Shown in pieces: positions 41,918 to 50,538 of a stretch of 64,000 bases of DNA. The translations under genes and the position numbers were made by a program. Location: contig QKWM01000004.1 in the NCBI GenBank assembly GCA_003248315.1, forward strand, positions 3,345,001-3,409,000, given 5' to 3'. Below the pieces are notes generated by a model. That model did not search any database and was not told the origin of the DNA. It saw nothing but the letters and a program-made list of their open reading frames with translations. Position 1 is the stretch's first letter. Each line of letters begins with the position of its first letter. This DNA is from Streptomyces sp. SW4 (GTDB taxonomy: Bacteria; Actinomycetota; Actinomycetes; Streptomycetales; Streptomycetaceae).

Positions 41918-42490
41918 TGCCGGAGGACGTGGGGGCACGCCGTTCCCTGACGGCTGGGAGCCCGACGACGACCACGACCGCGGGTGTCGGACGAAGAGTT
42001 CGCCTCCGTGGTCTTCGACGAGGCCTTCGTACGGGCGGCGGCGGTGCACGAGCCGACGGCCGTCGAGCGCCTCCTGGCCGCCGCCCAGGCCAGAGCCGAG
42101 GCCTCCGAGGCGGAGGCCCGCAGAGCCCGCGCCGGACGCGAGCGCTACGACGACGGGTACGGCGACTTCGGCCGCGATCCCGACGACCACGGCTTCGACG
42201 GGCCCGACGACGACGTCGACCCCCTCGACCGCCCGTACGGCGCGCCCGCGTCCTACGGCAAGCAGGTCCGCTGGCACCGTCCCGTGGCCTGGATGCTCGC
42301 CCTCGTGATGGGCGTGGGCATGGTCGCGCTGGCCTTCGCCGCCGTCTACCGCGGCGCGTCCGCCGGCGACGACCGGGACCGGGTCCCGCCGCCCGCCTCG
42401 ACCAGCCCGGAGCAGGGCGCACCGCCCGCCCCGTCCGCCTCCGCCGACTACTCGCAGCCGGCCGTCCCGGTGATCCCGCGCAGCACCTGA
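41917..42490 (+). CDS. Single-pass membrane protein with N-terminal FASVVFDEAFVRAA motif (two apparent frameshifts)
   Basis: Restoring one base near 41931-41935 (G run) and one near 41975-41981 gives 191 aa from GTG 41917. The N-terminus then reads TPFPDGWEPDDDHDRG and the cytoplasmic motif DEEFASVVFDEAFVRAAAVH. An Ala/Glu/Arg helix (ERLLAAAQARAEASEAEARR), an acidic linker, one membrane helix (VAWMLALVMGVGMVALAFAA) and a Pro/Ser-rich outer tail follow. I do not know the function. The same cytoplasmic motif and topology recur in the next gene. The position beside the mre/teichoic region and the S. coelicolor spore-wall interactome literature make a cell-envelope role possible (inference). Confidence 0.75.
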
Positions 42491-42566
42491 GCGGGCGCCC
42501 GCGGGGACGCCCCGGGACCGCCCCGGACTTGGTGAGAACCTGTCAGAACTTGCGCCGGAGCACGGC

Positions 42567-42602
42567 GTTTACGGCGGCCGCCCCCGACCTACCCTGAAGG
42601 TA
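42567..42602 (+). promoter_or_regulatory. Leaderless promoter of the second membrane paralogue
   Basis: GTTTAC (42567-42572), a 17-bp spacer, TACCCT (42590-42595), then six bases to ATG 42602. Confidence 0.55.
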
Positions 42603-43668
42603 TGGGAGGGCCTGCGGACCCGCCCGACGGGGCCCCGAGGGCGCCCCCGGAGGCGGCGAGGACGAATACCGGTCCGTCGTCTTCGACGAATCGTTCGTCC
42701 GCGCTGCCCGCCTCCAGGAGTCCTCCGCCCAGGAGCGGATCGGCGATCACGCGCCCGCCGTCCGGCGCCGCCCGCCCCTGCGGCCGGGCCTGTCCCGGCA
42801 GGCGCTCGTCCTGGTCGTCCTGATCGCCGTGGCCTTCGGCACCGCCGTCTTCATGGGCCTGCGCAACCCCGTGCAGGGGCCCACCGCCCACCCGGCCGCG
42901 CCGTCGCTGCGGACGACCGTCGTACCGCTCGCCCCGCGGGGCCCGGTCCCCGGCGCGGCCGACGCCGGTCATCTGTACGCCCACAGCCCCGCCGCGCGGT
43001 TCCGCGTCGGCGCCGAGGGCGTGCCGCTGCCGGCCGCCCGGAGCACCGCGCACTTCACCGACGAGCAGGTCACCAACGCCCTGACCACCGCCCGCAGCTA
43101 CATCGTCCGCTCCGCGCTCGACCCGGACGTGCTCACCGGCGGGGCCGTGCGGTCCGTGCGGGTCCTGCTCGCCCCCGACCAGCTGGAGCAGTTCGACGCC
43201 AGCTTCGAGCGGCCCGCCGCCGACGGCCGGCACGCGGCCACCGGCTGGCTGGTGCGCTTCGACTCCGCCCGCACCGAGCTGGCCGACGACGAGATCCGTG
43301 TCCGGGGCACTCTGCGGGCCGCCGAGAGCGACGCCTCCACCCTGGAGGTCACCACCGACCACACCGTCGTCTACGCGCTGCGGCCCGCCGGCGACGACCG
43401 GGCCGACGTCTCCCTGTTCACCGTCCGACGCCAGCTGCAGTTCCGCTTCGACCGCGACGACCTGCGGCTGCACCAGACCCGGCTGGTCGTCGCCTCCGTC
43501 CAGGCCGGGCCGCTGTCCTGCGCGGACGACGCGGCGGACACGCTGCGCCCGCTGCTCGCCGGGCAGAGCGCCGAGCGGGGCGGCCCGGCCGGCACCGACC
43601 CCTACTCCACGGACGGCGCCACCGCACTGTGCGGCGCCCTGGCCGACCGCGCACAGCCGGACGTCTGA
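42602..43668 (+). CDS. Bitopic membrane protein, paralogue of the preceding gene (one apparent frameshift)
   Basis: Corrected length is 355 aa from ATG 42602 (MGGPADPPDGAP), with one base missing near 42635-42645. The cytoplasmic segment EDEYRSVVFDESFVRAARLQ matches the motif of the upstream gene almost residue for residue. A membrane helix follows (ALVLVVLIAVAFGTAVFMGL). The rest, about 260 residues, is extracytoplasmic and absent from the paralogue: ARFRVGAEGVPLPAARSTAH, ALTTARSYIVRSALDPDVLT and FDASFERPAADGRHAATGWL. I do not recognise its fold. Two cysteines near the end (GPLSCADDAAD, TALCGALADR) could form a disulfide outside the cell. It is convergent with the M48 peptidase gene. Confidence 0.75.
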
Positions 43669-43756
43669 CCGGCACCCCGGCCGCCCGCAGCCGGACGTCC
43701 GACCGGCCCCCGGATGACCGCCCCCAGGGTGACCGCCCCCGGGTGACCGCCCCCGG
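43654..43756 (+). repeat. Duplicated gene end and 14-bp tandem array
   Basis: The 20 bases holding the stop codon of the preceding gene (43654-43673) recur at 43688-43707 with a single change, T to C, that turns TGA into CGA. Three copies of a 14-15-bp unit (GTGACCGCCCCCGG) then follow at 43714-43756. Confidence 0.8.
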
Positions 43757-43758
43757 GT

Positions 43759-44894
43759 TCAGGCCGTCGAGCCGCCGCCCGGGCCGTCGGTCCCTCGGTG
43801 CCGCCGCCCTCGTCCTTGCCGTCCGTCCCGTCGGTCTTCGGAGGCCTCGACTGGGACCCGGTGAACCCGCCGAAGCCCCGCCGCATCCGCTCGCCCAGGT
43901 CCCCGGCGCCGCCGGTGATGTCGTTCACCAGCTTCATCAGGGGGTCCTTGGAACCGCGCACGTGCGTGGCGTAGCTGGACGCCGACTCCCGGAAGGAGTC
44001 CCGGACCGAGGCGTCCTTGTCCTCCTCGCGCTTCGGGTAGTGGCCGTCCATGATCCGCTGGAAGTCGCGGGAGGCGGCCCACTTCTTCAGCTCGGCGGCC
44101 CGCACGGTGGTGAAGGGGTGGGAACGCGGCAGGACGTTGAGGATCTTCAGCACGGAGTCGCGCAGGTCACCGCCTGCCTCGTACTCCTCGGCCTGCTCAA
44201 GGAACGCGTCCACGTTCATCTCGTGCAGGTGGTTGCCGCCCGCGATCTTCATCAGTCCGCGCATGGAGGCCTGGAGGTCCTGGCCGACCAGCAGTCCGGC
44301 CCGGTCGGCGGACAGCTCCGACTTGCGGAACCACTCGCGCAGCGCGGTCACCACCGCCATGATCGCCACGTTGCCCAGCGGGATCCAGGCGACGCGGACG
44401 GCGAGCGAGGTCAGGAAGAGCAGGATGGTGCGGTAGACGGAGTGCCCGGACAGCGCGTGCCCGACCTCGTGGCCGACGACCGCCCGCATCTCCTCCTCGT
44501 CGAGCAGCTCGACGAGACCGGTGGTCACCACGATGATCGGCTCGTCCAGGCCGATGCACATCGCGTTCGGCGTCGGGTCCTGGTTGACGTACATCGGTGG
44601 GACCTTCTCCAGGTCCAGGATGTAGCAGGCGTCGCGCAGCATGTCGTTGAGGTGGGCGAACTGCCGGTCGGAGACGCGCACCGAGTCCGACAGGAACAGC
44701 AGCCGCAGGCTGCGCTCCGGCAGCAGGCCGCTGAGCGCCTTGAAGACCGTGTCGAAACCGCTGAGCTTGCGCAGGGCCACCAGGGCGCTGCGGTCCGCCG
44801 GATGCTCGTACGCACGCGAGGAGATCCCCGGGAAACGCCTGCGCTGCCTGCTCGGCACGTGCTCGTGCCCGTTGTGCTGGTGGCCGTCGGACAT
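43759..44894 (-). CDS. M48 family membrane metalloprotease (HtpX-like; C-terminal frameshift)
   Basis: Zinc peptidase on the minus strand from ATG 44894 (MSDGHQHNGHEHVPSRQRRR). The active site AVVGHEVGHALSGHS contains HEVGH, and the third zinc ligand is in the SELSADRAGLL segment. Two hydrophobic stretches flank this region (TILLFLTSLAVRVAWIPLGN, VAIMAVV). The frame as given runs to 43602 and would overlap the convergent gene by 67 bases. Restoring one base near 43790-43797 gives an end at TGA 43759-43761 (GPGGGSTA) and 378 aa, removing the overlap. The N-terminus is His/Arg-rich. The likely role is membrane-protein quality control, by family. Confidence 0.88.
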
Positions 44895-45041
44895 GTCTTC
44901 CCCAGGTGCGTCTGTGTGGCCCTCTGCCGGGCCGTCATGGCCCTGTGCGAACCCTTGTGCGGGTCTCTTCGTGCCCCCGAAGCAGAGCCCAGCCTAGGCG
45001 GATATACCGTGGAAACGCAGTACAGCGAAGGAGTCCGCGTC

Positions 45042-45204
45042 ATGGAGCACACCCCCGACACCACCTGGCTCGCCGAGGCCGCGAGGGCCGCCGCCGAGCA
45101 GCAAGGGCGGGAAATCTGCTCCGGGTCGTCCTGATCGTGATGGTGGTGGGCTGCCTGCTGACCGCGTGGTTCCTGCTGCGGGGTACAAGCGGAAGGACGA
45201 CTGA
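45042..45204 (+). CDS. Tiny single-pass membrane protein (two apparent frameshifts)
   Basis: ATG 45042 has GAAGGA at 45027-45032, and TACCGT (45005-45010) is a plausible -10 box. As given, the frame ends after 30 codons. Restoring one base near 45105-45112 and one near 45178-45184 gives 54 aa: MEHTPDTTWLAEAARAAAEQ, then LLRVVLIVMVVGCLLTAWFL as the membrane helix, and the basic end GYKRKDD. The positive-inside pattern and a clean stop support the corrected reading. No known function. Confidence 0.6.
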
Positions 45205-45324
45205 GCCGATCGGAAGGTTCCCCGCGGGTACCCAACGGCGGAGTCGGCGTGATCGCCCGTCGCGGGCCCGCATACGATGAGCCGACGTCCTTATCCCGCC
45301 CACACCTGATAGGTCCTGCCGAAG

Positions 45325-45492
45325 ATGAGCTTCCCCAGCACCGCTTCCCAGTTGGTCACCGTCGCCGCCGAGGGCGGCGAGGGGCACGGCGGCAACCACG
45401 AGAGCCTCAGCCCCTACGTCACCGGCATCGGCGCCTTCGTCATCCTGATGCTCCTGCTGTGGATCACCACCCGCTTCAACCGCGACCGCTGA
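45325..45492 (+). CDS. Small membrane protein, 55 aa
   Basis: ATG 45325; the codon pattern is strongly GC3-biased. The sequence begins MSFPSTASQLVTVAAEGGEG, then SPYVTGIGAFVILMLLLWIT (one membrane helix), ending TRFNRDR. I recall small proteins of this type just upstream of nadD in Streptomyces but no function. TACGAT at 45273-45278 may be its -10 box. It is intact. Confidence 0.7.
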   Translation: MSFPSTASQLVTVAAEGGEGHGGNHESLSPYVTGIGAFVILMLLLWITTRFNRDR

Positions 45493-45556
45493 GCGCGGGC
45501 CGGAACCGGGGCCTGTCCGGCGGGACCCCGCAGCCGGGCCGGTAGGGTCTGCACGC

Positions 45557-46272
45557 ATGGGAGAGCAGGACATGCCTACCGGTCCGGCGGACGGCACGGC
45601 GCACGGCGCGCGGCGCGGCACGGCGCCCGGACGTGACGCGGCGCCCGGTCGTGACGCGGGCCCCGGCAGCGGCCCGGCGCGCTCGGGCAAGCGCCGCCTC
45701 GGCGTCATGGGCGGCACCTTCGACCCGATCCACCACGGGCACCTCGTGGCGGCCAGCGAGGTCGCCGCCCTCTTCCACCTCGACGAGGTGGTCTTCGTCC
45801 CCACCGGTCAGCCGTGGCAGAAGAGCCACCGCACCGTCTCCGCGGCCGAGGACCGCTACCTGATGACGGTCATCGCGACCGCCGAGAACCCCCAGTTCTC
45901 GGTGAGCCGCATCGACATCGACCGCGGCGGCCCCACCTACACCGTGGACACCCTGCGCGACCTGCGCGCGCTCAACCCGGACACGGACCTGTTCTTCATC
46001 ACCGGCGCCGACGCCCTCGCGCAGATCCTCACCTGGCGCGACAGCGAGGAGCTGTTCTCCCTCGCGCACTTCATCGGCGTCACCCGGCCCGGCCACCACC
46101 TGACCGACGCCGGGCTCCCGAGGGCGGTGTCTCCCTCGTCGAGGTACCGGCGCTCGCCATCTCCTCCACCGACTGCCGCGCGAGAGTCGCCAACGGCGAT
46201 CCCGTCTGGTACCTGGTGCCGGACGGCGTCGTGCGCTACATCGACAAGCGCCAGCTGTACCGCGGCGAGTGA
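45557..46272 (+). CDS. nadD: Nicotinate-nucleotide adenylyltransferase (one apparent frameshift)
   Basis: Adenylyl transfer to NaMN in NAD synthesis. Corrected length is 238 aa from ATG 45557; ATG 45572 is the alternative. The first 48 residues are low complexity. The nucleotidyltransferase motif RLGVMGGTFDPIHHGHLVAA (GxFDPxHxGH) follows, then FVPTGQPWQK, TVDTLRDLRA and FFITGADALAQILTWR. One base is missing in a C run near 46117-46120; after it the family ISSTDCRARVANGDPVWYLV motif (ISST/SxxR) is present. TAGGGT at 45543-45548 is eight bases before the ATG, so the mRNA may be leaderless. It lies upstream of the LCP gene and rsfS, a usual actinobacterial order. Confidence 0.95.
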
Positions 46273-46288
46273 GCCGAGAGGGGCACCG

Positions 46289-48186
46289 GTGAACGACCCA
46301 TACGACGCGGGGTACGGCGACGGCGGCGCCGGCCCGTACGAACTCGTCGGCTACGACGAGTACGGCCGGCCCGTCTACCGCCAGGCCGCGGCACAGCCCG
46401 CCGAGCAGCAGCCGTACGCCGGCTACGACACCCCCGCTCCCTACGGCCACCAGGACCAGTACGGCCGGCAGGACCAGTACGGGCAGGCCGATCAGTACGG
46501 GCAGCACGAGCAGCGGTACGGACAGCAGGAGCAGTACGGACAGCAGGGTCACGGCTACGACCCGTACGCCCAGGACGCCCGGCAGTCCGCTCCGCCGTAC
46601 GAGCCGTACGAGCCGTACGGCGGCTACGGCGCCGGTCCGCAGCAGTCCGCCCCGCCTACGACCCCTATGCCTCCGGCACGCGCGCGTACGACGACCCGTA
46701 CGACCCGGCCGGCGGGCGGACCGCGGCCGGCGGCGGGCAGCCCCGCACCGCCGAGCAGACCGCCTACATCCCGCAGCAGGCCGGCCCGCCCGAGGAAGCG
46801 CGCCCCCACCCCGCCGACGGCCACCGCACCCCCGCCGCGGACGAGCCGGAGCACCCCTCCGGCCGGCCGGAGCACCCCTCCGGGCAGGACGAGCACGACA
46901 GCGGGCAGCCGGAGTACCGCACCGAGCAGTTCGCCTTCGTCGAGGAGCCGGACGACGGCTCCGAGGACGTCATCGACTGGCTGAAGTTCACCGAGAACCG
47001 CACCGAGCGCCGCGAAGAGGCCCGCCGTCGCGCACGCGCGCGCGTGATCGCCCTGGCCGTGGTGCTGGCCCTGGTGGCGGTGGGCGGCGTCGGCTACCTC
47101 TGGTTCGCGGGCAAGCTGCCCGGGGCGTCGTCCTCGGACGGCAGCGCGGGCGGCACGACGGCGGCCGGAGCCCAGAAGCGGGACGTGCTCGTCGTCCACC
47201 TGCACGACACCGACGGCGGCGGCACCACCACCGCGCTGCTCGTCGACAACACCACCACCAAGCGCGGCACGACCGTCCTGCTGCCCAACTCGCTCGCGCT
47301 GACCGGCGAGGACGGCACCCCCGCCACGCTGGCCAGGACGGTCGACGAGGCGGGCCCCGACGCCACCCGCACCGCACTCGACTCCGCGCTCGGCACCGAC
47401 ATCGAGGGCACCTGGCGCCTGGACACCCCCTACCTGGAGATCCTGGTCGACCTGGTCGGCAACATCGAGGTCGACACCGACACCGACGTGCCCGACCCGG
47501 AGGCCGAGGACAAGGGCGCCGCACCCCTCGTCCGCAAGGGCGAGAACCAGACCCTCAGCGGCAAGACGGCCGTCGCCTACGCCACGTACCGGGGCCCGGG
47601 GGAGGGGCAGAACGCCCAGCTCCAGAGGTTCGGCCAGGTCCTGCAGGGTGTGCTGCGCAAGCTGTCCTCCGACCCGCAGGGCGCGACCACCACCGTCGAG
47701 ACGCTGGGGCTGATCCTCGACCCGCCGCTGACCGAGAAGGATCTCGGCACCTTCCTCGCCTCCCTCGCCGACCGCGCCAAGGGCGGCGACTACGACACGA
47801 CCCTGCTCCCCGTCGAGGCCGACGGCAGCCTGAGCCCCGAGGCGAGCGACTCCGTCGTCGAGGACGTGCTCGGCGGCACCGCGAACAGCCCCGACGAGGA
47901 CGCCGCCGTCAGCGTCTCCGTCCGCAACGCCACCGGTGACGCGGACAACACCGGCAAGGCCCGCGTCGTCCTGCTCAACGGCGGCTTCACCTTCCGCCAG
48001 GCGGGCACCGCCCCTTCCGCGCAGGCCACGTCCGAGGTCGTCTACGCCGACGAGGCCGACAAGGAGAACGCCGTCGAGGTCGCCAAGACCCTGGGCCTGC
48101 CCGCCGGCGCCGTCACCCGGGGCGAGGTCGCCGGCAACGCGGACGTCGGCGTGGTCCTCGGCCAGGACTACCGGCCGTCGTCCTAG
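46289..48186 (+). CDS. LCP/LytR_C family membrane protein, PdtA-like (one apparent frameshift)
   Basis: Corrected length is 632 aa from GTG 46289; one base is missing in the CCCC at 46650-46653. Residues 1-220 are a Tyr/Gln/Gly-rich cytoplasmic region (HQDQYGRQDQYGQADQYGQ). One membrane helix follows (VIALAVVLALVAVGGVGYLW), then an extracytoplasmic LCP-like domain (KRDVLVVHLHDT, TALLVDNTTTKRGTTVLLPN, VDLVGNIEVD, LSGKTAVAYATYRG). The last 100 residues are LytR_C (VSVSVRNATGDADNTGKARV, LGLPAGAVTRGEVAGNADVG). LCP proteins transfer lipid-linked polymers to peptidoglycan. As I recall, the S. coelicolor gene beside nadD/rsfS encodes PdtA, needed for polydiglycosylphosphate transfer in spores. Several canonical LCP arginines are not obvious here. 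Confidence 0.82.
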
Positions 48187-48189
48187 CCA

Positions 48190-48212
48190 CCGGCGCCCGC
48201 CCCGGGCGCCGG
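48190..48212 (+). terminator. Hairpin after the LCP gene
   Basis: A perfect 9-bp stem (48190-48198 with 48204-48212) with a 5-nt loop, starting 4 bases after the stop. Confidence 0.6.
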
Positions 48213-48325
48213 CGGCCGTCGGGGCCGGTCACCGGCGCCCGCGGTGGCGGAGAGTAATCACGTGGGGTGTGGTCGGCGGTCGTGAGACCCTTGAGGTCAA
48301 GTGACCGTCGACCGAAAGCCTCGTA

Positions 48326-48772
48326 GTGACCGCGACCGACCGCTCTCTGGAACTCATCAACACCGCCGCCCAGGCGGCAGCCGACAAGCTCGCGCACGAC
48401 GTCATCGCCTATGACGTCAGCGACGTGCTGTCGATCACGGACGCCTTCCTGCTGGCCTCCGCGCCCAACGACCGCCAGGTCAAGTCGATCGTCGACGAGA
48501 TCGAGGAACGCCTGAACAAGGAGCTCGGCGCCAAGCCGGTGCGCCGCGAGGGCGACCGCGAGGCCCGCTGGGTCCTGCTCGACTACGTCGACATCGTCGT
48601 CCACGTCCAGCACAGCGAGGAGCGGGTCTTCTACGCCCTGGAGCGGCTGTGGAAGGACTGCCCCGAGCTGGAGCTGCCCGCCGACGCCAAGGCGACCCGC
48701 GGCAAGGGCGAGGAGCACGCCCGGCGACAGGCCGCCGAGGAGGCCCCGGAGACCGGCGGAGACTGGCGATGA
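48326..48772 (+). CDS. rsfS: Ribosomal silencing factor RsfS
   Basis: Binds L14 of the 50S subunit and blocks subunit joining under starvation. 148 aa from GTG 48326. Signature segments: AYDVSDVLSITDAFLLASA, RQVKSIVDEIEERL, EGDREARWVLLDYVDIVVHV and EERVFYALERLWKDCPELEL. Its stop overlaps the next ATG (ATGA, 48769-48772). It is intact. Confidence 0.96.
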   Translation: MTATDRSLELINTAAQAAADKLAHDVIAYDVSDVLSITDAFLLASAPNDRQVKSIVDEIEERLNKELGAKPVRREGDREARWVLLDYVDIVVHVQHSEERVFYALERLWKDCPELELPADAKATRGKGEEHARRQAAEEAPETGGDWR

Positions 48773-49439
48773 GCGCCACGGGCGAGGTCTCGGCCCGCGA
48801 CACGGGCCGGGCCGCCGCGTCATCCTCTGGCGGCACGGCCAGACCGCGTGGAACGTGGAGCGCCGCTTCCAGGGCACCACGGACGTCGAGCTGACCGAGA
48901 CCGGCATCGCCCAGGCCCGCCGCGCCGCCCGGCTGCTGGCCGGGCTGAAGCCGGACGCGATCATCGCCTCCGACCTCAAGCGGGCCGCGCGCACCGCCGC
49001 CGAGCTGGCCGCGCTCACCGGCCTGGACGTCACCCTCGACGAGGCCCTGCGCGAGACGTACGCGGGCGTCTGGCAGGGGCTGACGCACGAGGAGATCATC
49101 GAGCGCCACGGCGAGCAGTACGCGGCGTGGAAGCGCGGCGAGCCGGTGCGCCGCGGCGGCGGCGAGCTGGAGACCGAGGTCGCCGACCGCGCGGCCCCCG
49201 TGGTGCTGCGGCACGTCGAGAAGCTGCCCGAGGACGGCACCCTCGTCGTCGTCAGCCACGGTGGCACCATCCGCACCACCATCGGCCGTCTCATCGGCCT
49301 GGACCCGCACCACTGGGAGAGCCTGGGCGGCCTCACCAACTGCTGCTGGTCCGTCCTCGGCGAGAGCGTCCGCGGCTGGCGGCTGCTGGAGCACAACGCC
49401 GGCACGCTCCCGGAGCCGGTGCTCGGCGACGACGACTGA
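48769..49439 (+). CDS. Histidine phosphatase (phosphoglycerate-mutase-like; one apparent frameshift)
   Basis: Corrected length is 223 aa from ATG 48769, overlapping rsfS by 4 bases. One base is missing near 48813-48820, between MSATGEVSARDTGRAA and the catalytic motif VILWRHGQTAWNVERRFQG (RHG). The second histidine is in VVVSHGGTIRTTIGRLI. ETYAGVWQGLTHEEI carries the family glutamate. It belongs to the small cofactor-independent histidine phosphatases. Translational coupling to rsfS suggests co-expression, but the substrate is unknown. In several actinobacteria this gene follows rsfS. Confidence 0.9.
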
Positions 49440-49480
49440 CCCGGCCCGGGCGGGGCCCGTGCGGTGCCCGGGACCTCGAT

Positions 49481-49510
49481 TTCACTTTCCGGCAGGTCGC
49501 AGGCTAAAGT
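49481..49510 (+). promoter_or_regulatory. Promoter of first tRNA-Ala gene
   Basis: TTCACT (49481-49486), an 18-bp spacer and TAAAGT (49505-49510), about 40 bases before the mature tRNA. Confidence 0.5.
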
Positions 49511-49550
49511 TCTTCTTGTTCGCCCCGCCGAGCGGGAAGAACACAGGCCA

Positions 49551-49623
<73 letters not shown>

Positions 49624-49638
49624 CAGTTCCACGGACGA

Positions 49639-49667
49639 ATCCCGCCCCCTCCGGGGGCGGGATTTTT
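49639..49667 (+). terminator. Rho-independent terminator after tRNA-Ala
   Basis: A perfect 11-bp stem (49639-49649 with 49653-49663), a TCC loop and a run of five T, the most classical terminator in the window. The rest of the gap to 49841 holds nothing I can name. Confidence 0.9.
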
Positions 49668-49841
49668 CGTTGCCCCGCCGTTGAGCACTCCGCGGCCGGC
49701 GGGCGTATACCTCGGTGGAGGTCTTCCGGTCCGTGCGGGCGTCGTGGCCGGACTGGTACTGAGGCGTCGCTGACCGTGTCGGCCCGGTCGTGGCAGAATC
49801 AAACGGCCGGAAGGGGGCGCGGCCCGACGGAGGGAGCAGTG

Positions 49842-50015
49842 ATGCCTGCGAGCATCCTCGAGGAGGTCGACGGCCTCCTCGACGTGGCGTTGACACGGAA
49901 CACGATCACTCGCCTCAGCTGCCCTTCCTGTGGTTCCGCGCACGTCGCCCAAGTCCTCGGCGACAACGGCGGGATCTCGTACGTGTGCACGGCCTGCGGC
50001 CACAGCTGGAGCTGA
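49842..50015 (+). CDS. Small zinc-ribbon protein, 57 aa
   Basis: ATG 49842 with GGAGGGAG upstream. The sequence starts MPASILEEVDGLLDVALTRN. Cysteines LSCPSCGSAH and YVCTACGHSWS form a CxxC-CxxC zinc ribbon, close in form to those of transcription or topoisomerase ribbons. The function is unknown. Three bases separate it from the next gene, so they form a pair. It is intact. Confidence 0.75.
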   Translation: MPASILEEVDGLLDVALTRNTITRLSCPSCGSAHVAQVLGDNGGISYVCTACGHSWS

Positions 50016-50018
50016 TCG

Positions 50019-50252
50019 ATGGGTGCACACAGGCGGAAGTGCGACTGGTGCGGCAGCGGTACGCCGATCGTCCGCGACATGGAGCCGATCAATCCCGAGT
50101 ACCAGTACTGGTGCGAGGAGTGCGCGCGGGCGCTGATCATAAAGGGCGACCCGATCGAGACGTACCGCGAACTCGAGGGCGAGCCGATCTACGGCCGGCT
50201 GCTCGAGGAGCACTGCACGCTCAAGCGGTTCTACTCGTTCGTGACGGCGTGA
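50019..50252 (+). CDS. Small zinc-binding protein, 77 aa
   Basis: ATG 50019 (MGAHRRKCDWCGSGTPIVRD), immediately after the preceding ribbon gene. Two CxxC pairs (CDWC, CEEC) would bind one zinc, and a mixed segment follows (IETYRELEGEPIYGRLLEEH). It ends FVTA inside an 8-bp tandem repeat that also holds the stop codon. The function is unknown. Small size and pairing with another zinc ribbon suggest a nucleic-acid or protein-binding role (inference). Confidence 0.75.
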   Translation: MGAHRRKCDWCGSGTPIVRDMEPINPEYQYWCEECARALIIKGDPIETYRELEGEPIYGRLLEEHCTLKRFYSFVTA

Positions 50253-50288
50253 CGGCGTGACGGCGTGACGGCGTGACAGCGTGACTGC
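50241..50288 (+). repeat. 8-bp tandem repeat across a stop codon
   Basis: Four exact GTGACGGC units (50241-50272) and two variants (GTGACAGC, GTGACTGC) to 50288. The first unit supplies the last codons of the upstream gene (GTG ACG GC), and the TGA stop lies at the start of the second. Confidence 0.9.
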
Positions 50289-50407
50289 TGGCCAACCTCG
50301 GGCCCGAACATTCTGCTCAAATCGGGCAGATCGGAAACGATTTGGTGTTGGACCAGGGGAACCGTGTAATGTTGGCGTCGCCGCCGGGGAAACCCCGGAA
50401 GCGACAA

Positions 50408-50480
<73 letters not shown>

Positions 50481-50487
50481 CAGACAA

Positions 50488-50516
50488 GGATCCCCGGGTC
50501 ATCGACCCGGGGATCC
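50488..50516 (+). terminator. Terminator after the second tRNA-Ala
   Basis: A perfect 13-bp stem (50488-50500 with 50504-50516) with an ATC loop, starting 8 bases after the tRNA. It may also stop the convergent redox gene. Confidence 0.85.
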
Positions 50517-50538
50517 CGCCGTTTCGGGGCTGCCGCGG

